Source of the DNA: Chionis minor
Taxonomy: Eukaryota; Chordata; Aves; Charadriiformes; Chionididae
Assembly (NCBI GenBank): GCA_013398295.1
Contig: VZSF01010483.1
Span: 48,059 to 112,058 of the forward strand
Length of the DNA stretch: 64,000 bases
Reading direction: 5' to 3'
Shown here: positions 1-12,200 of the stretch, one piece after another
Position numbering within the stretch: position 1 is the stretch's first letter
Layout: the number at the start of each line of letters is the position of its first letter
Notes under the pieces: model-generated
Told to the model about the DNA's origin: nothing
Seen by the model: the letters and a program-made list of their open reading frames with translations, nothing else
Database searches by the model: none
Program-made: the position numbers and the translations under genes

Positions 1-1214
1 TGACTGCTTGCAATACTTTTTAATATTGCATTGACAGAAAACTGAACTGATCAATGCGGTGGCTCATTCACACTCATAGACGTTATGATTGACATAAATA
101 GTAAAGCTGAAATAACAGTTAGTTTTGCAGCACATAGGCTTCCCAAGCTATCCAAGAACCGATACCACTTACTTTCACATCTTATGCACATTATATATAT
201 GCACATATATGCAAGTGAATGTCAAGTTCAAAAGGTTCCACTCCATTCTTCTACAATTTGTGACTGACCAGACATAGGTTCATTGAAAAACTTCCATGTA
301 GAAAAAACAGAGAGCACTGCAGCAATGAAATTTAGCAGCTGTCTCTTTGGACAAGCAGAAGCCTCATTCTACCCTGAAGAAATATGCTAGGAAATTGCTG
401 GAGTCCAGCTATAGTTTTATCTCAGTAGAGTAAACCCTACTGTTAGGGAGCCAGGCAAAAGGTGTGCTGTACCCTGATCAGCAGCAGCAGAGATCAATAG
501 AAGAATTTTCACACTGCCCTAGGATGTAATGTTTACAGTCGCATAGCTGTCCTTCACCTTTCTCCCTCACAGGTTGAAACTTCTCCTAAGCAGTCTGCAG
601 GATGTATTTTTTTTTTCTTTTTGAGTGGGTGTGTGAGCTAAAACCACCTGTATCCCCATGGAGTGATTCAGTAGTTTCTCTCAGTCTTTCATATTTCACT
701 TTTTGCATCAAGGTTCCAGTTAAAAATGAACATAGGAAACCTTTTAAATGTTCACTTTTCACCTTTTTTTTCATCACACATTGAGCAACTTCTGGTAAAG
801 TTGTAGCTTTAGTAAGTAATTCATATTTAAATGAATTTAAATTTAAAACTGACAGAGGTAGAAAGAGGGGGAAAAACATATGAAAGGGGGAACTTAGATG
901 ATTTCATCTGCAGAGCTTTGATCCATGTATTTGCTTTAAGATTAACTGTGGTTTGGAAAAGATCTTTAAAAATATTACTAGTTTAAGAGATCTCAAATCA
1001 GATCCATGACCAATGCTTCCGTATATCAGCTGTCAACAAAGAGGAAATTATGTCTCACTTGATGAATCAAGAGCACACTAACAACCAGAGAAAACCTTGC
1101 CTAGTAATACAGTGGGCAGAATTATCTCTATTCATAAAATTTAAAAACTTTTTTTTTTCCGCCATCAAATGAAGTAGTAGTAATGGAAATAAAATTCACA
1201 TAATAATAAAAATA
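1..1214. other. Unassigned AT-rich non-coding DNA
   Basis: I see no gene or recognisable repeat here. The short ORFs on both strands around 586-879 overlap one another and a T-rich tract near 605-616, and are best read as chance. The segment ends where a CR1 fragment begins. Confidence 0.6.
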
Positions 1215-2430
1215 TTATTTGGAAGTCAACTCTAGAGTTTCTAGTCCAGCCTTTTGCTCAAAGTTTGTCTATCAACAACTCAGGTCAGCTGGAACTTTAT
1301 CTAGCAAAGTCCTGAAAAGCTCTAGAATCAATATACCACTACCTGTTCCACTGCAGCTCTACTCTAATATGCAACTGCTTTCTCTTAATATCCAACATGA
1401 ACCTCCCAAGGCACAGCCTGAGGCTATTGGCCCTTGCTTATCATCCGCCACTGAAGAGGAGAATTTGTGTCCATCACCTTTGTCACACTTTCAGGTAGCT
1501 GTAAGGCTGCTCTTCTAGGCCCCTCTTCTCTAGACTAAACAAGACCACTTTTCTCAGCCTCTCCTCATGGGACATGTGTGCCCCAAATCATTGTAGTAGT
1601 CCTCCAATGGATCCTTTCCAGCTACTCAACATTGTTCTTGAAGCAGGCAGGCAAACCTGGACACAGTAGTCCATGCGGGTCTTCACCAGTGCCAAAGTAG
1701 AGGATAGTAACTTCCTTCAAATCTACTAGCCACGCTTACCCTAAGGAACTCCAGTGCTCAGTTTGTCTTCTTTAAGATGAGAATACATTGCTGATTCATA
1801 CTCTGCTTGGCATCTACAAGGATATCCAGGTCCTTTTCAGCTGGGTTTTTTCTCAACCAGTCAGTTCACAGCCTGCAATGCATGGATTATTCTACCCCTG
1901 GTACAGACCCTTGAATTTCTTCTGTTCTGAAATTAATAGGTTTCTGTTGGCCCAATCCTCAAGTTTCTCTAGGTCTCTCTGAAGTTTAACTGTTTGGTAT
2001 GTTAGTCATTTCACCCTGTTTGCTATCATCTACGGATCTGATAAAAATCCAGTCTGTCTCGTGACCCAGGTCAGCGATGAAGATATTCAATAACCTGGGC
2101 CTCAGTACTGACCCCTGCAGCACTCTGCTTCTTACCAGCAACCAAATAGATGCTCATCCATTGATTACTACATTTTAAACAAGAAGATCTATGTACAGTC
2201 CACTTAATTATCCATATTTCCAGTCCATATTTCATAAGTTTCCAAGTGAAAATGCCATGGCAGATGGTGCAAAAATGCTAACTAAAATTAAGGTATATTG
2301 CAGGCACCGCTCTTTTTGCTTCCCGTTCCTCATTTCAATGTAGAAAGCAATTATGTCAAGCATGATTTAGCCTTCATAAATCCGTGTTGACTATTCCTGA
2401 CTATCTGTTTGCCCAGACAGCCAAAATTTA
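1215..2430 (-). mobile_element. Old truncated CR1 LINE fragment, 3' half of ORF2 plus 3' end
   Basis: Read on the minus strand, this is the reverse-transcriptase and C-terminal part of a CR1 (chicken repeat 1) non-LTR retrotransposon, followed by its 3' end at the low-coordinate side. Visible on the plus strand are the complements of typical CR1 blocks. These are a degenerate 'tctagtccagcc' 3' end near 1240, 'aatatccaacatgaacctcc' near 1388, 'cctctcctcatgg' near 1560, 'gatatccaggtccttttcag' near 1820, 'gtctctctgaag' near 1973, 'ctgacccctgcagcactctg' near 2108, and 'cataaatccgtgttgacta' near 2375. The match is diverged, with indels, and no long frame survives, so the copy is old and dead. The high-coordinate limit is uncertain: similarity becomes hard to follow after about 2430 and the copy could extend to about 2540. 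The subfamily is not determined. Confidence 0.85.
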
Positions 2431-5400
2431 GACAGATATTAACAGGACGTGAAACTACTTCATGCAGAAACTTACTAAAACCAGAACGAATTTGCCACTC
2501 ATTGCCAAAGAGTGGACAATCCAGACAGTTTCTAAACATTGAGAAGAGATAATTAAACCGTGAAATCCGTAATGGACTTCTGGGATGTGACTATTAATAT
2601 AGGATTGTTAAAATGTATATCACCTGAGAGAATACTTTAATGCTAATTAAGTTTTATAGCACACCATAATTCTAATGACTCATGGCTCAGTGACAAGACG
2701 GAAGAGCTTTTGCTAACACAGTCACTTACTCATGCTAACTCCAACACTCAGCTTAGAATCAGTAATCATTTACTGTTACCATTAATTATAAGCTGAATTC
2801 TACCTGTTCACCCTAAACCTCTCTTTTAAAACCCAGTTTCACACATATGGCTGTATGAAAGGAATTTTTTCCCAGAAAAAACACGCTCGCTGCCATTCTC
2901 AGGTAAAGTTATGTCATATGATTGCACCCATATTCTTCTGCGTGAAAAGCTATTTTTGTCTTAAACCAGGTGGTCTACCCTGTAAGGCTACCATTTCTCC
3001 TATAACAGTGAAGTTAATGAGGAACAATTAGAAAGCAGGTGTTCAAGCACAGCTTTACTAAGCTTCCTGACTTTGAACACAAAACTCATTATCTTATGCT
3101 GTTCCATGGACTGTTCCAGAGATTCTGCTCCGATTTCACAGTGCAGGCCCTGGAGCATCTTCATTTTTTGCACTGCTCCATAGGTGGGACCGCATATGGC
3201 CAGGATTGCATCATAGGACAAGGTAATCTCCCTGGTAACTGCAGATATTGAGTTCTTTTCCAAACAGCTTAGCTATTACTCGGATTATGCACACACTTCA
3301 CTCCAACCCATCAATATAACTCTCTGGTATCTCACAAAGGAGCTAACTGGTGGACCTAGGCAAAATCTGGGGGTGACCACTTTGAAATAAGGGTGACAGC
3401 TTTTAGAGCAGAAACATGAAGCAAGGTGAGAGAGAACAGAACAAAGGACTGCAGTACAGGAGATCTACATTAATTCAAAACTGATATGCTCTTTTTCTAA
3501 GGCAAAACAAAACTATTGAAATAAAATGTACATTTTTCTCATTACACAACAGCAGCACAGATTCACTGCACTGTGAGCTGATGCAGAAAAGCACAATCAT
3601 GTATTAAACCTTCAGCACAGAGTTAAAAATCCCTTATTCTTCAGGTATGAGCAAAACAGGTTTAAATGACTGCATGGCAAGGCCAGCCAGGTCAGAATAC
3701 ACATAACAGAAACAGTAGCAGAACAGCAGCACACTTGGTTCCAGAAGGAGAATTTGTAACACTTTGACAATTAAGGACCTTATGGCAGAATCTTGGTGTT
3801 GGCATTTTTTGGACTGAATAACTTTTTAAGAATTTCAGACTTTTTTCTTGGTTGGCAGGGGAAAGAAACCATGTGAATTTTGACCACAGCAATTTCCAGC
3901 ACTAACAGAAAGCTTTGCAGAATGAATTCTGGGAGCTTAGAGAATCAGGAAGACATGGTACTTCAAAAGCATTTGTACATTTGATCTTCTAGAATGTATC
4001 AAAAGGAATCACATAACTTTTAATTTTCGGTATTGTAATTATTTCAGAAGAAAGTTTTACACGTCAAAATGTGATAGTTTTTTTTTTAAGGAATCCAGAA
4101 GTTCATTCGTTCTTCTAGTCATCCTCTTTAAGGGTTTAAATACATAATTACACTAAGCAAGACTTTGGCATTCCAGTTGCAGCGATGTTACAAGATGTTC
4201 CTGTGAACGAGCTGTCAGAAAAAGAAAAGAAAAAAAAAAAGATGTGTAAAAAGAGCAGAGTGATGAAGAGTGACAAATAAAACTCAAGGAAGAGCTGTGA
4301 TTAAAAGGTTTGAGAGAGAAAATGGTCCAGAGTTGGAAGAGATTTTTCAAATATTTGTGTTCTTTTCAAAGACAAGGAAGTGAATAAAAATCTAAGTAAA
4401 AGAGTGGAAGAGAAATAAGAAAGTTTCACTGTTTGTTGGTAGAAAGAAGCTCTCTAGCAAAGAGCTGTATGATGCAGTTCATTCTGAAGAACAGAAACAT
4501 AAAAAATCATGTACATTCTACCATCTGATTAAAGTAATTGGTTGAACATGAAACGCACTGTATCAATTGTTAGTCTGACAATTGTTAGTTAGACATTCAG
4601 ATTTACATATGTTACCTTTATCAGAGACTCCAAATTACACTGGGAAATCAAAAACATTAAAAATTCAACTGTGACGGTAACAATGTTTACAGATTTAGAC
4701 AATAATAATGCAATCAATTGCTTTACTAATGCTAGCACACATATTTACTATAATTGCAACCATTTACATGACTCATCAGCATTAGTCTAGTAAATTTTCT
4801 AACAAAATAATAAAAAGACGCTATTCAAATAAGTACTTTCATTTCAAATTTTGAAATAGAGAAGGACATGGATAGCTAATCTGAACCAGATTCTCAAATT
4901 GAATATGTGTTTTTGGACATATCTTTACCCAAATGACTGAGACAAGATCCCCCCTTCACATCTCAATCTCTTCTGTCTCAGAACTCTCTCCAAAAAAATT
5001 AAGAAATCAGTGGAAAAAACTTACTGAGGAAAAATAGATAATCTTCCTTAAGAGTTTCCTCTATACCATCTAACAGAATAGGTATGTTCCATTGTAAGAG
5101 ACTTTGGGAAAAGGGACTTAACCTGAGTTTTGTGGAAGAGATAAGAACATTATTTCCTAGATGCTACCATGCCAATTACCATTCCTTCTATCACATTGCT
5201 CTACCGTGGTCTCCCACAACTTACAAGTAGCCACAATACATAGGTAGACCTTTGTATCACCTCCCTTTCAATTGCATTTGAACAATTATAATACCTCTCA
5301 AGGTACAATAATACCTCTCAGGAACACCTCTCAGCAGAAAGTCATTTAACTGATAGTCCAGAAGAATTATCACCATTCCATAGATACGTCTTCAGAGCAA

Positions 5401-7440
5401 CTGCAAGGTGTACCTGCACAGCCTATGGTTTTCATCTCAGAAGCATGTGCTCTAGTCAGACTAACCCTTTCATACTTCACTGCCATACAAAGGACTTCGT
5501 CATTCATTTGGAGAAATCACTTTATAAACATGGGTTTAGGATTATCTGAGCTTTCAAGTTATTACAAGTATGAATGACTGAATCTGGATGATTTAACCCT
5601 CTATTCCAATATTAGGCCATCAAAAAAAAACATTACTGCTCAAGCTAGCAAAATTCATATGCCAACTCCTTTTTAGAGACTACAGTGGTCAGATGGATCA
5701 GGACAAGACTTTTTTTTTACTCACGTATTAGAACTCATTTTATTGTGCTTGTAGGTTCCTTATTCTCATTTCTACTTCTCATTTCTACTTTTCTTTATTG
5801 TAACAAGCCATTTTTTCCTACTAATTAAAAAAAAATTATTAAGACACATAGAATAGGAACTTTTGAACAGTGATTTTTTTTTTTTTAACATAGAAATGTC
5901 TAATCTGTTAACATATCAGTATTTGCAGTAATTTCATTGGGGACACTGTTAAAGATGGTTTTCCCATAAAATTTTTTCAACACTTACACAGAAGATTATA
6001 CTTTTCCTTCATTAAGAGAAAGTTTCAGATAAAGAGTGTGCATTCCTCCTACTCTTGCGTAATCTTCCATACTGCTTACTACTGACAGGCTCCTGGCTGG
6101 AGTCCTGTGCACAGTTCTATGCATCATATGGAAAATATGGGCACCTAAGAAAGAATTCAAAATTTTAAACTTATCAGGAAAAGCAAAAACAGCTATTATT
6201 CCATTTTTTACTTTATTGGCTGCATGAAAGAACAAGAAACTTTCTTTTTTGTGGTTTTCACTTTCACAGGGTCAACTGATCTCACAGTTCACCTCAGACA
6301 TTACTTTGTGACTTCAAAGCCATTTAAACTTAAAAAAAAAAAAAAAAGCAAGCATTTTATCCAGATAAAAAAACCCAGTTAAGGTGACAAATTTATGGTG
6401 TTGAGACATAGTAGAAAGACTATCACCAAATGCATCAAATGATCCCTCACTTTTGAAAAACCAGCTAAGTAATGCTCTAAGCACTTCTATCCCAAATAGT
6501 CTCCAGTGATTCCAGGTGAGCACATCAAAGAATCACCTTCACAAACTAATCAAACACCACTCTAGGATTAAATATTACACCTGTATTTCAATTCATTTCA
6601 CTTATTACAAATAAGTAAACTTTCACTTAGTAATATACACCGTAAGAACTCAAACTTTATACTGTTAAGTTCCATCCTTTCTATTATTCCAATACTTCAT
6701 AAAATCTACTTCCTTCTGTAGGAAATCCTAGCTTATTAATATACTTTCCTTTCCTGCTAACAGTAAAGTAAGTATTGCATAGAACGATTCCCAGAATGAT
6801 CACAGACAAATTTTACTAATTACATCTTTCAATGCTGATACTTCCAGTTTCAACACAACCTGTCAACTCCTTTATAGTTAATTCAAAATCTATTGTAAAG
6901 CCAAAGATGGGGAGCTCTATATTCAAATATAGAATATTCAAATATTCAACACTAGTGTCACCTGTGGGGACTCTATTAACTTATAGCACTCACACTTTTG
7001 AATGTTGAATGAAAACAGTAAAACTTAATTGTTCACAAACTACCCTATTTTGCCACAAATGTCTTAATTTCATACACGGCACATGCATTTTCAGTGTTCT
7101 GGATAAAAATAATATTATGGAAGCAAAACTGATGCAGCTTCTTTAAAAAACTTCACAATATATTTACGATCTTCTGAGGGAAATCTAATTATTCTGATGA
7201 TAACAGTGGCTAAACCCATTTCAGGCATTGGCAAGTAACACAAAACCAGTCAGATGTTGGGATGATGACAAATGAAATGGACAAATTTAAGTCTGATGAA
7301 TTTGTTTTCAGATATATTTACTAAGTTCCACATACATTGAGTACAATGATAATCAGAAATTTTTTTAGAAAATAATTTTGGTAACTTCATTTCATACTGA
7401 CCAAAACCTGTTACACCTTAAGATTAGTTACAAAAGGGCA
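2431..7440. other. Unassigned AT-rich non-coding DNA
   Basis: About 5 kb without a recognisable gene. It holds homopolymer tracts (for example an A16 run at about 6332-6347 and T runs near 5876), a perfect 13-bp tandem duplication at 5763-5788, and an open stretch on both strands at about 3000-3263 that I could not assign to a family. No tRNA-like B box or splice-bounded long exon was seen. Confidence 0.6.
5763..5788. repeat. 13-bp perfect tandem duplication
   Basis: The unit ttctcatttctac occurs twice head to tail (5763-5775 and 5776-5788), followed by a partial third unit. It lies in pyrimidine-rich DNA and looks like a slippage duplication. Confidence 0.85.
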
Positions 7441-7552
7441 GATGTGGTGCTGAGGAACATGGTTTAGGGGTGGTTTTGGCAGTGTTAGGTTAATGGTTGA
7501 ACTCGATGATCTTAAAGGTCTCTTCCAACCTAGACAATTCTATGATTCTGTA
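7441..7552 (+). mobile_element. Short CR1 3'-end fragment
   Basis: About 110 bp with the typical 3' tail of an avian CR1 in plus orientation. It reads 'gatgtggtgctgagg', then 'ggtttaggggtgg', then 'gatgatcttaaaggtctctt' followed by 'ccaacc', and ends in 'attctatgattctg'. The last part is the degenerate octamer repeat that ends avian CR1 copies and marks the 3' terminus. The copy is strongly 5'-truncated, the usual outcome of incomplete target-primed reverse transcription, and keeps no coding capacity. It lies about 1.2 kb upstream of the separate CR1 relic starting near 8735. Confidence 0.9.
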
Positions 7553-8734
7553 TAAGTAGTTCATAGGTAGATCAGTCATTTCGCTGCTGGAACAGATTAT
7601 TTGGTTTATTTTCATTCTAAATTTCTGATCCAGTCACTGTTAATAGGCCAATATAGTCCTGTACATTTTTAGACAATTAACTCAAATTACACATTACTAT
7701 TTTGAAGGAAATAATACACAAAGTAATTTTAACTTGTATATATTATTATAAAATGCTTCTAAGTTAAAGGCCCTCTGGTTCATCACATAAAATGCAGGAG
7801 CTGATAATCGCTCACTTTTCTATAGTTCTACCAGACACATAAAAACTGGTAAATCCAGTGTAATGATAATATTAAACGAGTGACTCTTCACTCCCTATCT
7901 GTGTATATTATTTTCCCACACAATGAAGGAGGAAGATTGACATGTGTTCACTTCCTGTCCATTTTATTCTAAAAGTAGTAAATAATTTTGAAGCAGAAAG
8001 GCCAATTATCATATCAAATATTTCAGCTGTAATGTAACTTTCTTGTATTTACACAATATGCAACATTTATTTGCCAAACACTCCTTTATTTTTTTATTCA
8101 TTGCTAAGTAAATCCATGGGATGAATCATCAGGTTGCTTAACGCACTATTTTTTCATATCTTTCTGAACAATTTCCTTGTTAAGACAGGTAAAATAAAAA
8201 TTTAGGTAATAGTCCTTATCCAAAGAGACCAATATTATCTCTTATTTTGCTACCGAGACCGTCTCCATTTTTAGTGATTTTATTTTACTTTAAAGAAGCC
8301 ATAGGTTCAAAACCAGAGTAAATAAAGTGGCTGCCTCACAACTTCCACACTGCACCAAAATAGCTACAAAACTTGATTTCAGAGCATCTCCGTCTCCATC
8401 CTTTCTTTTATTGGGAGAGTAGTAAAGCTGCCATCAGTTTACTTAATTCCATTAAATCTGTTAATCCATACTTCTATTAGCTGGTATTTAAGACTCTGTG
8501 TAGTTGTGTTTACACTGTTTCATTGATTTCCATTAGCTTTAAGAAAGTAAAATTATGTTAACCCTTACATGCTCAACGTTTTTATTTTAAAATAAAACCT
8601 ACAGATTTGGTTAAAAGACTCAAGAAAAAAATACTAATATAATGAATGGTTACAGAACCCTTGCAACCTCCACAAAAAAAAAATGTGGAGAAAGGAACTG
8701 AAGAAATTTGTACAAGCAGACACAACTTACTAAT
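7553..8734. other. Unassigned AT-rich non-coding DNA
   Basis: This spacer between two plus-strand CR1 fragments is AT-rich, with A and T runs. I see no gene, promoter or repeat that I can name. Confidence 0.6.
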
Positions 8735-9275
8735 AATAGAACAGAATGCTTGATCAACCTCATAGCTTTCTACAATGTAGTGAATGGCATGGTGGATAAG
8801 GGGAGAGCAGTGGATATTTGTTTATCCAATTTCAGCAAGGCATCCAGCACTGTCTCCCATAAAGTTTGTACTGAAAAACTGAAGATGTACAAAGTCCGTA
8901 AGTGAATGGCGAGGTGGGTTGAAAACTGGTTGAACTGCCAGACCCAGAGGGTGGTGAAGAGTGGCACAATGTCCAGCTGGAGGCCAGTCACTAGTTGTGT
9001 GCCCCAGGAGTCATTAATGGGGTGAATACTGTTTAACCTCTTCATTAATGACCTGGATGATGGGAGAGGGTACACCCCCACCATAGACACAAAATTGGGA
9101 GAAGTTGCCAACTCACCAAATGGTTTTGCAGCCATTCAGGGGACCTCAACAGGTTGGAGAAATAGGTCAACAAGAATCTCTTGAAGTTCAACAAAGGGAA
9201 ACACAACGCACTGCTCCTGCAGGCCCCCAGCACTACCAAAACCTTGACACCTGCATCCAATACAATAGCAGGTTA
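8735..9275 (+). mobile_element. CR1 LINE ORF2 reverse-transcriptase relic, broken
   Basis: Plus-strand relic of the reverse-transcriptase domain of CR1 ORF2. The first frame (8708-8905) contains DKGRAVDICLSNFSKASSTV, where active CR1 proteins read roughly DEGRAVDVVYLDFSKAFDTV, then stops after YKVRK. A second frame carries WVENWLNCQTQRVV and SWRPVTSCVPQES, corresponding to the W-x-ENWL..R..V and SWRPVTSGVPQGS blocks. Further on the DNA encodes NDLDDG, then a degraded equivalent of the FADDTKLG catalytic block, where only DTKLG can still be read, so the aspartate pair appears lost. Frameshifts and stops separate the blocks, so it cannot be functional. Neither the element's 5' region nor its 3' tail is present. 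The downstream edge fades at about 9220-9275. Confidence 0.9.
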
Positions 9276-12200
9276 GCTGTTTGATAGCTATTACTTCTTT
9301 CTGGAAAACCTTAAACAGATCTCCAACAGATCTTGCAGTACAAGCCCTCACGTTCCTAGAGATTCACGACAACATGGAATAGAGCAAGTTTACAACACAA
9401 TTTTGTTAAAAACAACCCTTATCCACATTATTTTGAAAAAAGTTATTATTTGTCCTCTCACAATACATGCAATGGAGTCATTTAGTCAGCTTTTCTAATT
9501 CATAGCACCAAATTATGTTTAACTTTCAAGTAATGCATTATATTTCATAATGGCAGATTAGACTTCCAAGACACTTTGTTCATGGAATAAAGTTTATTTT
9601 ATTGTCAACACACACAACTTCACAGATATTCCTATTTAAAATCTACATTCCACTTCAAAAATCTTGGGTAAGTTTCTGTTATTTCAATTTCTGCTCTCTT
9701 CCCTTAACAGGTAGTACACATCCAAATTACCAGAAAGATAAAGTAAATTTTATCTAAATCCTATTTTTTACTTAATATATCAAAAATAAATGTTCTTTAA
9801 ATATGTATGATGTTAAAGAAAGCACCTAGGCCTATAATACTTAGGAGGAGAAGAATCAACAGCTATTTATCCTCCAATTTTAAATTCAATATAAGTGTGT
9901 ATTCAAATATTTACACATAATTGGAAAGGGATTGCTTCAATGCAGTAGTAAAAAGCGTCATTTGTGGAGATGCTATATTTTTCCAAAAATAGATGCACAC
10001 AGAATTATTTTGAAGTACTGACCTAATTTGTATTCACATTGCAGTGCAGCTAAGGCTCTTTTGTCACCTCTCACTTGGATGCTCTCTCACATGAGGGCAT
10101 CGTACTTATTTCATTAGAAACAAAACTAAACAGAGAAAAGCTATAATGGAAATTGAAGCCTAAAAACTGTTGACTAGCAAGTGATCTTGCATTTGGGAGT
10201 CCAAATTTATTATTTCTTATTATTTTAGTCTGACATTTAATTACCACAGTTTACTATCACTGTTCTATGTAAAACACAAATAGTCATCATATTTATTAAC
10301 ATATTATTTCATATGTACAAATATGTTCATATCCACATACACACACAGAAAATTACATAACAAATGTCCTCAGCTTTTCTAGAAAACTGCTGGAGTGTAT
10401 AAACATATTTCAGAAAAATAAAACATTTAAGTGATGACGTTCTACATTTTCTCACTCTTAGATAGATTCAAAATCATAAAAAACCCCTCTTTGCAGGGGA
10501 AAAAAAAAATTAATATATGCCAACTAAAAATGCTGGGGTATAATTGAATAAAGCTCAAAACTTAATCCTTTTTCTGGTACTTTGTCCTCAGTATGAAAAT
10601 TTGGGGGTGGAATCAACTGCAATTTCTTAGTTAGCCTTAACAGTTTGGCAATTCCTTGATAAGAAATTTTTCTTCTACCACTTTCATTTAATCTGTTCTT
10701 TTAAAAGAAAATGTCCATGTACATTTTTACTATTGTCCACATTAAAAAAAACAGCCTACGTTTGCTTCCTGGACTTTAAATTGTGCAACAAGAAATGAAG
10801 CAATCAAGTAAATGTAAAGAGAATTACTGAAGAACCACAAATATAATGTGTGAAGTCTCATAACCTTTAATGGCTATCATAAAGCCTTCTATGTGCTCAC
10901 CTTCCATCTCTCTACATATGCTTATAAATAGTTAGGTCTATCATGGTGCGCTAACTGTAAAACAGGGATATAAAGTAATCCACTAATACACTAGTCCCAA
11001 GTAAGTCAATTTATAGTCACCATTACTTCCAGTAACTTTCCTGGCTTGCCTTACTTTATGAGTCTATAAAACACATCAACTCCAGCTTTAAATGAAAATA
11101 AAAATTCTAAGTACTATAAATTAACTTTTGTTGTCTGGAATTAGGTGAAGGAAGCTCAGAAAAGCAAACTTTTGAGCAATGTCTCTTCAGAGGCATATAG
11201 GTAAGGTTGGCCAGCAGGCTGCTTCACTTCCTTTGTAAGTTAGCATACTCCATCTGCCAAATTACTTGCTTTTTCTCCCAGTCCACACTACTCCAGAATA
11301 ATGGCTCAAGAATAGGTGCCAAGATCTTCAGATTCTCTGCAAGGCAGATCAGACAGACAGGGGAGAAAACTAACGGCATCTGAGATACTTGGTCTTTTCA
11401 AGTGTGCTTTCGAGAGACATGCAGCCAAGAGGTGAAAGAAGATGGTTTTCAGTTCAAATTCCAAGGCTGACACAAAAGTTAAAGACAGATGGAGTACTGT
11501 ATTAGAGATATAAGTAGGTGATGAACTCGCCATCTTGCCAGGAGGATGAAGGCAGGTCGCTTCCAAGACCATTCACTTACATGATCGCAACCACAACACA
11601 ACACTCTGGGTTTGTCATCTATTCTTGCCTTTCCTATGGGCCAGTTCATATTTTCATTTGGCCCCACCAAGTTAATATAGCAATTTGCATTTTATGGCTA
11701 GCTACCTACCTTCACTCATTACTATGGTGTTCTATACACATGTCCTGACTTACCACAAAAGCAGCGTTTCTGCTAACTTATACAAATACTTTATGCTTGC
11801 TCAACAGCAGTCTATAAATCCTCCATTTTACCCCCATGTTAAAAGCCCTGTCAGCTCTTACACTGGAGCAGTCTTAGACTGGCTTCCTCATGCTTTCCAA
11901 GAGATCCGCTATCAAGAGGCCCTTTCAGGCCTGCCCTGCAATAGACAAGACATTACCCTACCATTTACGTATCCATCATATATTCAAGTGACACAATACT
12001 GTCCTCAACAGAAATGTAATCACCTGTTAAACTAACAAAATTACAACCACCAGAGCATGAGAAGACATTCAAAATCCCCAGGACTATGAGTGACAACTGT
12101 GGTATCATTTCAAACTTAGGTGGAAACTTTCCTATGTGTCTATTTAATATGGTGCCATAAAGTCTCTTTGGCCTCACTGATCAATCTAATTAACACTTTA

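Noticed and set aside
8770..9135. 121-codon minus-strand ORF
   Set aside because: It is the antisense shadow of the CR1 reverse-transcriptase relic on the plus strand.
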